A DNA stretch of 5,308 nucleotides from an uncultured Actinomycetes bacterium. Lineage in GTDB: Bacteria; Actinomycetota; Actinomycetes; S36-B12. The stretch is from contig CALFIA010000046.1 in the NCBI GenBank assembly GCA_937876275.1, positions 1 to 5,308 of the forward strand, read 5' to 3'. Below are positions 1 to 4,294 of the stretch, piece after piece; position 1 is the first letter of the stretch, and each line of letters begins with the position of its first letter. Under the pieces are notes generated by a model, which saw only the letters and a program-made list of their open reading frames with translations, had not been told where the DNA came from and made no database searches. The position numbers were made by a program, and so were the translations under genes.

Positions 1-32
1 CACTCTTTCCCTACACGACGCTCTTCCGATCT
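1..32 (+). other. Illumina TruSeq read-1 adapter (artefact)
   Basis: The first 32 bases match the Illumina TruSeq universal adapter from its second base through the terminal CTCTTCCGATCT. This is library sequence and not part of the genome. The biological insert therefore begins at base 33, and any gene running off this edge is cut by library construction, not by a natural breakpoint. Confidence 0.97.
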
Positions 33-70
33 CGATCCGACGGCTCCTGTCCCTGCTACCGAAGCGAAAG

Positions 71-100
71 GTCGGCCAGGTGGCCGGCATTTGTCATTTC
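71..100 (+). terminator. Possible terminator hairpin of an upstream gene
   Basis: Bases 71..77 (GTCGGCC) pair with 82..88 (GGCCGGC) to form a 7-bp stem with one G-U pair and an AGGT loop. A moderately T-rich stretch (ATTTGTCATTT) follows. This would suit a rho-independent terminator for a gene lying to the left. The short stretch 33..70 could hold the tail of that gene, but several frames are open and none can be chosen. The T tract is interrupted, so the call is tentative. Confidence 0.35.
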
Positions 101-106
101 TGAGTC

Positions 107-136
107 TTGCCTAGTAGTAACGCCATGCATTACTAT
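107..136 (+). promoter_or_regulatory. higBA promoter, probably giving a leaderless mRNA
   Basis: A candidate -35 (TTGCCT, 107..112) and -10 (TACTAT, 131..136) are separated by 18 bases. Transcription would begin near 143, which is the first base of the higB GTG codon. No Shine-Dalgarno sequence precedes that GTG, and the in-frame ATG at 125 is closed by TGA at 137..139, so a leaderless transcript is the simplest reading. The -10 lies inside an inverted repeat. Confidence 0.5.
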
Positions 137-137
137 T
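113..137. promoter_or_regulatory. Candidate HigA operator (inverted repeat over the -10)
   Basis: AGTAGTAA (113..120) and TTACTATT (130..137) form an inverted repeat with 7 of 8 positions matching and a 9-base spacer. The right arm covers the -10 hexamer. XRE antitoxins such as HigA usually bind inverted repeats in their own promoter and repress it, more strongly when bound to toxin. The position fits that role; binding itself is inferred. Confidence 0.5.
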
Positions 138-142
138 GACGG

Positions 143-421
143 GTGATCGTCTCGTTCGCGGACCGCGACACTGAGCGCCTGGCCTCCGGCCAGCGCATTC
201 GTAGGTTCACGTCCTTCGAGTCGATCGCACGAAGGAAATTGAGGCAGTTGGATATTGCTGGCCGACTCGATGACCTCAAGGTTCCGCCGGGCAATCGTCT
301 GGAGGCGCTAAAGGGGAATCGCAAGGGCCAGATGAGTATCCGCATCAATGATCAGTGGCGTGTCTGCTTTCGATGGACTCAGGCGGGGCCTGCCGACGTC
401 GAGATCGTGGACTATCACTAG
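143..421 (+). CDS. higB: HigB-type toxin, ribosome-dependent mRNA interferase
   Basis: This encodes a 92-residue RelE/HigB-fold toxin that would cut mRNA on the ribosome when its antitoxin is lost. Family landmarks are the FADRDTE start, an ARRKL helix (30-34), PPGNRLEALKG (48-58), GQMSIRINDQWRVCF (62-76) and the C-terminal VEIVDYH. The last three residues, D90-Y91-H92, match in position the C-terminal residues implicated in catalysis in Proteus vulgaris HigB, and the full length is the usual family length. The start is GTG at 143, the first possible start after an in-frame TGA, and it coincides with the predicted transcription start. The antitoxin gene follows after 14 bases, in the toxin-first order typical of hig loci. 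The toxin looks intact. Confidence 0.9.
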   Translation: MIVSFADRDTERLASGQRIRRFTSFESIARRKLRQLDIAGRLDDLKVPPGNRLEALKGNRKGQMSIRINDQWRVCFRWTQAGPADVEIVDYH

Positions 422-488
422 AAGGAGGACGGGCAATGGCGAAGAGTTCTGTGCTGCTTGACCCGGTTACGCCGGGGGAGTTGCTCTG
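401..488 (+). repeat. Direct repeat copy A: higB end to higA start
   Basis: These 88 bases align without gaps to 1544..1631 with 9 mismatches (79 of 88 identical). The first 21 bases, encoding EIVDYH and its TAG stop, are identical. This copy sits in the intact higBA operon and has a working ribosome binding site and ATG, so it is probably the functional counterpart of the degraded copy after vapC. Confidence 0.9.
422..429 (+). promoter_or_regulatory. Shine-Dalgarno site of higA
   Basis: AAGGAGGA lies just after the higB stop and 6 bases before the ATG at 436. This near-perfect site fixes the higA start at 436 instead of the in-frame ATG at 355 inside higB. It contrasts with the toxin gene, which has no such site, so the antitoxin may be translated independently and more strongly. 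Confidence 0.8.
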
Positions 489-747
489 GGAAGAGTTCAT
501 GGTCCCGATGGGCTTGTCTCGTTACCGGCTGGCCAAGGAGATTGGCGTGCCCGCTCCGCGCATTGGTGACATCGTGAGCGGAAAGCGTGCGGTCACCGCT
601 GACACGGACCTTCGCCTCTGCCGATTCTTCGGACTCTCCGACGGCTACTGGCTGCGGGCACAGGCTGCTTACGACATCGAGGTTGCCCAACGCGAGCTGG
701 CTCCTGAACTGAAGAAGATTAAGCCCTGGTCTCACACCGCGGCGTGA
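436..747 (+). CDS. higA: HigA antitoxin, XRE-family DNA-binding protein
   Basis: This is a 103-residue antitoxin that would bind and neutralise HigB and repress the operon. The start MAKSSVLLDPVTPGELL is the usual HigA opening (HPGEIL-like). A helix-turn-helix covers about residues 28-49 (SRYRLAKEIGVPAPRIGDIVSG). It is followed by the typical HigA stretch RAVTADTDLRLCRFFGLSDGYWLRAQAAYDIEVAQRE (51-87) and a basic tail. Length and order match the HigA/VapI family. The gene is 14 bases downstream of higB and has its own strong ribosome binding site. It probably acts at the inverted repeat 113..137. A dead copy of its first 17 codons lies after vapC. Confidence 0.92.
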   Translation: MAKSSVLLDPVTPGELLWEEFMVPMGLSRYRLAKEIGVPAPRIGDIVSGKRAVTADTDLRLCRFFGLSDGYWLRAQAAYDIEVAQRELAPELKKIKPWSHTAA

Positions 748-748
748 G
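731..748. repeat. Near-perfect palindrome over the higA stop
   Basis: CTCAC at 731..735 and GTGAG at 744..748 flank a GC-rich core that contains CCGCGG, giving an 18-base palindrome with one mismatched pair. It includes the higA stop TGA (745..747). As RNA it could form a short hairpin at the end of the operon, but no T tract follows, so it is not called as a terminator. Confidence 0.4.
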
Positions 749-898
749 GTCACCATGGTTCGGGAGGAACTGACGTAGCCAGTGACGGCACCCAGGGTCT
801 GTGGACAGCATGTTTCTGATGGAAGCCGCGCATGGCAACATGCCCGCTCGAGGAGCCGAGAGTGGACGCGCAGCTCTTGTCAGGGAGTCGGCGCTCGA
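749..898. other. Intergenic stretch between the two toxin-antitoxin operons
   Basis: No convincing gene is visible here. The only ATG near a ribosome-site-like sequence (754) is closed after seven codons. A small hairpin (GCATG-GCAA-CATGC, 830..843) with a GNRA-type loop is present but too short to interpret. Towards the right end, TTGTCA followed by GAGTC (877..889) faintly echoes the arrangement upstream of higB (91..106). Confidence 0.4.
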
Positions 899-926
899 TT
901 GAAATGAGTAGCACATGTGCTACTTT
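899..926 (+). promoter_or_regulatory. vapBC promoter, probably giving a leaderless mRNA
   Basis: TTGAAA (899..904) and TACTTT (921..926) are separated by 16 bases. The first is a near-consensus -35; the second keeps the three most conserved -10 positions. Six bases follow the -10 before the GTG at 933, exactly the spacing seen at higB. Transcription would start at or next to that codon. The palindrome 907..924 fills the space between the two elements. Confidence 0.5.
907..924. promoter_or_regulatory. Perfect 18-bp palindrome, candidate antitoxin operator
   Basis: AGTAGCACATGTGCTACT equals its own reverse complement over all 18 bases. It lies between the candidate -35 and -10 and runs into the -10. 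Phd/YefM-family antitoxins bind short palindromes in their own promoters as dimers, so this is the natural autoregulatory site. A bound dimer would block RNA polymerase. The palindrome contains an in-frame ATG (915), which is a further reason to prefer the GTG at 933 as start. Confidence 0.65.
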
Positions 927-932
927 CAGGGG

Positions 933-1181
933 GTGAGCATCATCGGAGTCCGCGAATTGCGTCAGAATGCCAGCGAGATCCTGCGTGAGGTCGAGGCAGG
1001 CGAACCTGCCACGGTTACCGTCGCCGGCCGTCCCGTGGCGCAGATCGTCCCGCTCAAGGGAGATCGTTGGGCGTCCTGGGAGAGCATTCGCACGGTTTTC
1101 GAGAGTCCGACTGATGCCGAGTGGGATACCGACCGTCTCGGATTCGGAGTCACGGGCCTTGATGATCCCTGGGCACGCTGA
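933..1181 (+). CDS. vapB: Phd/YefM-family antitoxin of a VapBC module
   Basis: This is an 82-residue antitoxin. The N-terminal half carries the Phd/YefM dimerisation and DNA-binding pattern: IGVRELRQNASEILREVEAGE, then VTVAGRPVAQIVPL. The acidic C-terminal part ends in LDDPWAR, close to the DPWxR tail typical of antitoxins paired with PIN toxins, where it would wrap the toxin. GTG at 933 is chosen because the upstream in-frame ATG at 915 is buried in the operator palindrome and upstream of the inferred transcription start. Using 915 would add six residues. The stop overlaps the toxin start by one base (TGATG), so the pair is translationally coupled. The family call is firm; the start is less certain. 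Confidence 0.88.
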   Translation: MSIIGVRELRQNASEILREVEAGEPATVTVAGRPVAQIVPLKGDRWASWESIRTVFESPTDAEWDTDRLGFGVTGLDDPWAR

Positions 1182-1564
1182 TGAAGAGCGTGCTCGATAC
1201 GAGCGTCTTGATCGGTGAATCAGTCAGGCCGATTGAAGGCGACATCGCCATCAGCATGATCTCCATCGCCGAACTCCAATTCGGCGTTCTCGTGACACCA
1301 GATGACAATCGTCGGGCGGCACGCCTAGCTCGACTCAGTGCCATCCTGCGCGGCTTCGAGCCGTTGCCCGTTGACGCCATGGTTGCTGCGAGCTACGGGC
1401 AACTCGCTGCTGCTACGCATCGTGCCGGACGTAAGGCGACGGCGCGCAGCCTCGATTTGATGATTGCCGCCACCGCGCACGCCCACGGAGCTCGGCTGGT
1501 GACATCCAATGTCGACGACGTGAGTCACCTCTCCGACCTCATTGAGATCGTGGACTATCACTAG
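1181..1564 (+). CDS. vapC: VapC-type PIN-domain RNase toxin
   Basis: This is a 127-residue PIN-domain protein, a metal-dependent endoribonuclease held inactive by the upstream antitoxin. Expected acidic residues are visible: D6 in LDTSVLI, E31 in SIAELQFG, D92 in RSLDLMIAATA, and the TSNVDDV segment with N110 and D113. The fold appears complete and of normal length. The ATG overlaps the antitoxin stop and has no ribosome binding site of its own. The oddity is the tail. The last six residues, EIVDYH, and the stop are encoded by 21 bases identical to the end of higB, and the homology continues past the stop into a dead higA start. The toxin C-terminus therefore appears to have been acquired from a higB gene by recombination. 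Confidence 0.92.
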   Translation: MKSVLDTSVLIGESVRPIEGDIAISMISIAELQFGVLVTPDDNRRAARLARLSAILRGFEPLPVDAMVAASYGQLAAATHRAGRKATARSLDLMIAATAHAHGARLVTSNVDDVSHLSDLIEIVDYH

Positions 1565-1631
1565 AGGCAGCACGGGCTAAGGCGAAGATTGCTGTGCTGC
1601 TTGACCCGGCTACGCCAGGGGAGTTGCTCTG
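1544..1631 (+). repeat. Direct repeat copy B: higB end and higA start after vapC
   Basis: This is the second copy of the 88-base higB-higA junction at 401..488, ungapped with 79 identical bases. It supplies the last six codons and the stop of vapC. Mismatches cluster outside the coding tail: the ribosome binding site and ATG are damaged here. Weaker, gapped similarity to higA continues to about 1665 (for example CCGGTTGGCC against CCGGCTGGCC at 527..536). Confidence 0.9.
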
Positions 1632-1632
1632 A
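1565..1632 (+). pseudogene. Dead higA 5' remnant
   Basis: Read from 1579, this encodes KAKIAVLLDPATPGELL and then TGA, identical to the HigA start at 13 of 17 residues. It cannot be expressed as HigA. The ATG is now AAG, the AAGGAGGA ribosome site has become AGGCAGCA, and the TGG codon for W18 is a TGA stop at 1630. The remaining reading frame beyond is largely lost, with only patchy similarity to the HTH-coding part. It marks a former higBA locus at this position. Confidence 0.85.
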
Positions 1633-1674
1633 CTGGGAGTTAAGTCAGCGATGTTGCCGGTTGGCCGTCACGCC

Positions 1675-1701
1675 GCGGAATTCGGTGGGGCCGAAGTTCG
1701 C
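1675..1701. terminator. Hairpin between convergent genes
   Basis: GCGGAATTCGG (1675..1685) pairs with CCGAAGTTCGC (1691..1701) around a TGGGG loop, giving an 11-bp stem with one mismatch and one G-U pair. It begins 2 bases after the lipoprotein stop on the minus strand and lies about 110 bases after vapC on the plus strand. The position suits a bidirectional terminator, but there is no T tract on either side. Confidence 0.4.
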
Positions 1702-1703
1702 CT

Positions 1704-2492
1704 CTAGTACTTCTCGTTGATGACCAGATCGCCTGCGCCCTGCGTAAATGCGGCCTTGGCCTCAATGACCTTATCCAAAGCCGTGACGGTGTTGTCGGCG
1801 TTGAGGCGGTATCGAGTGGTGCTCGTGTACGCAAGCTCGTTCGATGCGATGAGTGTTGCAGTGTCGACAGTGATCCACGTCAGAGTGGTAGGCGTATCTG
1901 CCTCAATCGACCATGTCAACGCGCCCTTGGTGACCGGATCAGGACCGCCAAAGTAGTTGATGTAGGTGGAAGCCGTGCCTTTGCTGCCGATGGTCACTGA
2001 GGTCGGGAATGACTGTAGATCTGAGTAGACGTAGTTGGGAGGATTGCTCCCATCGGTCATCAGACCCACTGTGGCAGGATCCCAGTAGATCTTCTCGATG
2101 CCGTCTGGTTGTCCGGCATTGCTGTTGTAGAAAGCGGTACAAAATGGAGTCGGATCGACGAGCGTGTCTTTTTCGGTTTCGCTAGCGATTAATGCCGGGA
2201 GACCCGCGAGGTTTTCCCCTGAAACCGTCGGTGTGAATTCCTGAATCTTCGAACCGTTGCAGTAGCCACTGATCTCTCCGCTTTGCGAGAAGCCAGCTGT
2301 CACATATGCCTTCTGGGCTGCATTCAGATCTAACGTGGGAGATGCGGATGTAGATGCCGATGCCGACGCAGATGTCGCTGAAGAGCTGGCACCCCCACCA
2401 CACGCTGCCAACACCACTGTTGTCAGAAGAGTGAATCCAAGTGTGTAGTGGCTATTGTGAAACTTCTTCGACGTGGCACTCATGATTGTCAT
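1704..2492 (-). CDS. Putative lipoprotein of unknown function
   Basis: This is a 262-residue protein with a lipoprotein signal: basic start (K9, K10), hydrophobic stretch 16-30 and lipobox LAAC with C31 as the lipidation site, followed by GGG. Residues 35-52 are a Ser/Ala/Thr linker. The rest is a secreted-type domain with two cysteines (YCNG and PFCTAF) and a C-terminal section, IEADTPTTLTWITVDTATL through RYRLNADNTVTAL. It resembles uncharacterised surface lipoproteins I associate with freshwater Betaproteobacteria, though I cannot name a family. The ATG at 2492 is used; M4 is an alternative, and the ribosome site is weak. It lies 87 bases downstream of the propeller gene on the same strand and may share its transcript. 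Confidence 0.8.
   Translation of the reverse strand: MTIMSATSKKFHNSHYTLGFTLLTTVVLAACGGGASSSATSASASASTSASPTLDLNAAQKAYVTAGFSQSGEISGYCNGSKIQEFTPTVSGENLAGLPALIASETEKDTLVDPTPFCTAFYNSNAGQPDGIEKIYWDPATVGLMTDGSNPPNYVYSDLQSFPTSVTIGSKGTASTYINYFGGPDPVTKGALTWSIEADTPTTLTWITVDTATLIASNELAYTSTTRYRLNADNTVTALDKVIEAKAAFTQGAGDLVINEKY
2341..2376. repeat. Hexamer tandem repeat coding the lipoprotein linker
   Basis: Six consecutive 6-base units of the form GAYGYN/GATGNN (GATGCG, GATGTA, GATGCC, GATGCC, GACGCA, GATGTC) encode alternating Ser, Ala and Thr on the minus strand. Gain or loss of a unit would change the linker by two residues without a frameshift, so the linker length may vary between strains. Confidence 0.7.
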
Positions 2493-2572
2493 TGCAGATC
2501 CGTTTTCCGTTCGAATTCGAGATTGTGTGTTGGGGTGTTCACGAGCTGAATCAAGTCCGATTGCAGCTCAGG

Positions 2573-2589
2573 CGCAGGCTCAGCCTGCG
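2573..2589. repeat. Perfect hairpin around the propeller gene stop codon
   Basis: CGCAGGC (2573..2579) and GCCTGCG (2583..2589) form a perfect 7-bp stem. The 3-base loop is exactly the stop codon of the propeller gene (TGA on the minus strand). No T tract follows, so this is not a standard terminator. It could stabilise the 3' end of the message or weaken read-through into the lipoprotein gene. Confidence 0.5.
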
Positions 2590-3950
2590 ATCACCCACCA
2601 TTGGCCGCCCTGGTTGACCAGGCTGCGAGTGCATGCCCATCCACCAATGCGTTGACCGTTCGTTCCGATCGTGGTGTTGACCCAGGGCTCCCAACTGCGT
2701 ACCCAGCCACCGGTCACGCCGGATCCGTAGGCGGTTGTGGCGTCATCGAAGCCTGTGCACAGACCCGTGCTGGAGACGGGGATGCTCTGTCGGATGATTG
2801 ATCCGGCGGAAGTATCGAGAACAGCGGAGGCATTGAGAAGAGCGGTCCTGTTGAAAACGCCGGAGGTCATCACTCTGTTGGCCACAGCGCTGCCATCGGC
2901 CGCTGCCGACACCTGACCGGGGGCTGTCTGAGCTAGGCCAGAGAATGAGACGGCGACGAAGAGTCCGCTGCCATACGTCACTGTATGCCAGGCGTAGTCC
3001 GCCGCACTGTTACGGCTTGTCCAGGTGATGCCATCAGGCGACGTCATCACCCTGTTGCCCTTACCGTCTTCCGCGGTGGCAACGAACAATCCCGCGCCAT
3101 ACGTCACCGAATGCCACAAGTTGGTCGTGCCGCTGGGGCGAAGCGTCCAGGTGATGCCATCAGGAGATGTCATCGTGTTGCCCGTGCCGGTGTAGGAGAC
3201 GGAGACGAATACTCCGTTGCCATAAACCACCGTATGCCAACCGTCACTCGGAGCACCGGACTGGAGGGTCCACGTGATCCCATCGAGGGATGTCATTGCG
3301 AATCCGGGAGCTAAGCCTGTTGCGGCAACAAACTTGATTCCCGAAGGAGCGACATCGGCGTAACCCGGACCGGAAGAAACCGCAACGAACTTGCCATTGG
3401 CGTAGGTCACCCAGTTCCAGAGGTAGTTATAGGCGCTGGTGCGAGTTGTCCAGGTGATGCCGTCAGGGGAGGTCATGACTCGGTTGTCGCCGGATTCCGC
3501 AACGGCAACAAAGAGTCCATTGCCATACGTCACCGACGTCCAGGCGTTTGTCGGGCTGGTGCGGCCGGTCCAGGTGATGCCATCAGGAGAGGTCATCACC
3601 CGCTGTTCGGAAGGTCCGGTAATCGCAACGGCGACGAAGAGCCCGTTGCCGTACGTCACTGCAGTCCAGAGGTTGTCCGAAGCACTCTTGCGGCTCGTCC
3701 AGGTGATGCCATCAGGAGACGTCATCACTCTGTTGCCCGTGCCGGTGAACGAGATGGCCACGAACAGGCCGTTGCCGTAGGTCACCCCATCCCAGTTGTT
3801 GCTCGAGGCACTGGTCTGGCCGGTCCATGTAATACCAGGCTGGTCCGCATGCGCTGCCGAAGCACCCATGACGGTGCCCGTGATCGCAATCAGAAGAGCT
3901 GAAATGAATGACAGCAGAAGCTTCAGGCGCATCGACTTCACAACCAGCAT
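2580..3950 (-). CDS. Secreted seven-bladed beta-propeller protein
   Basis: This is a 456-residue exported protein of unknown function. Residues 1-35 are a Sec signal peptide (K5, R8 and K10, hydrophobic core 11-29, cleavage after AHA at 35). Seven repeats follow, marked by Trp at 53, 95, 137, 178, 238, 279 and 321, with consensus W-x2-VTYGNGLFVAV and NRVMTSPDGITWT. The SPDGITW part is close to an Asp-box. Blade 4 has about 19 extra residues. Blade 7 lacks the GITWT strand, while the mature N-terminus supplies one (residues 39-43), as in ring closure of a propeller. Residues 361-456 form a separate Gly/Trp-rich module with C398 and C440. The ATG at 3950 is preferred because AAAGG lies 9 bases upstream; GTG at 3980 would add ten residues. 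Confidence 0.85.
   Translation of the reverse strand: MLVVKSMRLKLLLSFISALLIAITGTVMGASAAHADQPGITWTGQTSASSNNWDGVTYGNGLFVAISFTGTGNRVMTSPDGITWTSRKSASDNLWTAVTYGNGLFVAVAITGPSEQRVMTSPDGITWTGRTSPTNAWTSVTYGNGLFVAVAESGDNRVMTSPDGITWTTRTSAYNYLWNWVTYANGKFVAVSSGPGYADVAPSGIKFVAATGLAPGFAMTSLDGITWTLQSGAPSDGWHTVVYGNGVFVSVSYTGTGNTMTSPDGITWTLRPSGTTNLWHSVTYGAGLFVATAEDGKGNRVMTSPDGITWTSRNSAADYAWHTVTYGSGLFVAVSFSGLAQTAPGQVSAAADGSAVANRVMTSGVFNRTALLNASAVLDTSAGSIIRQSIPVSSTGLCTGFDDATTAYGSGVTGGWVRSWEPWVNTTIGTNGQRIGGWACTRSLVNQGGQWWVIAG
2871..3840 (-). repeat. Tandem blade-coding repeats
   Basis: The propeller region is repetitive at DNA level. On the plus strand, the motif CCAGGTGATGCCATCAGG or a close variant recurs at 3021, 3147, 3270, 3450, 3570 and 3699, with a divergent copy at 3824. 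Spacings are 120-129 bases apart from one 180-base step, where blade 4 has its insertion. Such similarity allows blades to be gained or lost by recombination and also makes the region prone to misassembly. Confidence 0.85.
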
Positions 3951-3959
3951 TGCCAGAGA

Positions 3960-3964
3960 CCTTT
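3960..3964 (-). promoter_or_regulatory. Ribosome binding site that favours the ATG at 3950
   Basis: AAAGG on the minus strand lies 9 bases before the ATG at 3950. The upstream GTG codons (3980 and 3977) have no comparable site. The shorter start also gives a more typical signal peptide with a five-residue lead before the first lysine. Confidence 0.5.
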
Positions 3965-3980
3965 CGAAGAAGTTCACCAC

Positions 3981-4294
3981 TCAACCGAGGAAATCCCGAA
4001 GAGAGGTAGTTGGGCACAGCATTACCGCTGCCATACCTCAGCAGTGATCTATGTAGAGAGAAGTCTTCATTAAATCCGCACGAAGCAGCGATGTCAACTG
4101 CCATGGTGAACAAGTTGTGAACGCCACGTTGATTGCCCGTGGTTACCTGATCATGCGCAGGCCACCGCTAGGACTCCCTCGACATGGGTTGCGCAGCCAG
4201 GAACAAAATAATAAATTTCATCTATTCTGTGTGGTCGTCACTTCTCACACTGTGAACACAGCGATGCCGGTAGAGGATCTGCCAAAACCTCCTT
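3981..4294. other. Divergent intergenic region
   Basis: This separates the minus-strand propeller gene from the plus-strand PatG-like gene. The left third holds the propeller leader and its promoter. An AT-rich patch at 4201..4228 (ACAAAATAATAAATTTCATC and a TATTCT hexamer at 4223) may be the promoter of the rightward gene, but no good -35 is paired with it. A short inverted repeat, CTGTG-AA-CACAG, lies at 4250..4261. No RNA gene or complete coding region is recognised. Confidence 0.4.
4069..4097 (-). promoter_or_regulatory. Strong sigma70-type promoter of the propeller gene
   Basis: On the minus strand, TTGACA (4097..4092) is followed by exactly 17 bases and TTTAAT (4074..4069), a perfect -35 and a 5-of-6 -10. 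Transcription would begin near 4062, leaving an untranslated leader of about 110 bases before the ATG at 3950. This is the best promoter in the window. It may also serve the lipoprotein gene, since no clear promoter is visible in the 87-base gap between the two genes. Confidence 0.75.

Noticed and set aside
33..70. Tail of an upstream coding region
   Set aside because: Two frames run from the edge to stops at 101 and 112, and a third is open as well. Nothing in so short a stretch allows a choice.
355..435. Longer HigA starting at the ATG at 355
   Set aside because: This would overlap higB by 67 bases. The strong Shine-Dalgarno site at 422..429 and the family-typical start both point to 436.
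915..932. ATG at 915 as the vapB start
   Set aside because: It lies in the middle of the perfect operator palindrome and ahead of the inferred -10, so it would probably not be transcribed.
401..1631. CRISPR array or transposon ends
   Set aside because: The only long repeat in this region is a pair of direct copies of the higB-higA junction. There are no regular spacers, terminal inverted repeats or transposase.
2985..3780. Long plus-strand open frames with repeated sequence opposite the propeller gene
   Set aside because: They are antisense shadows of the repetitive blade-coding DNA. They lack ribosome sites and recognisable domains.
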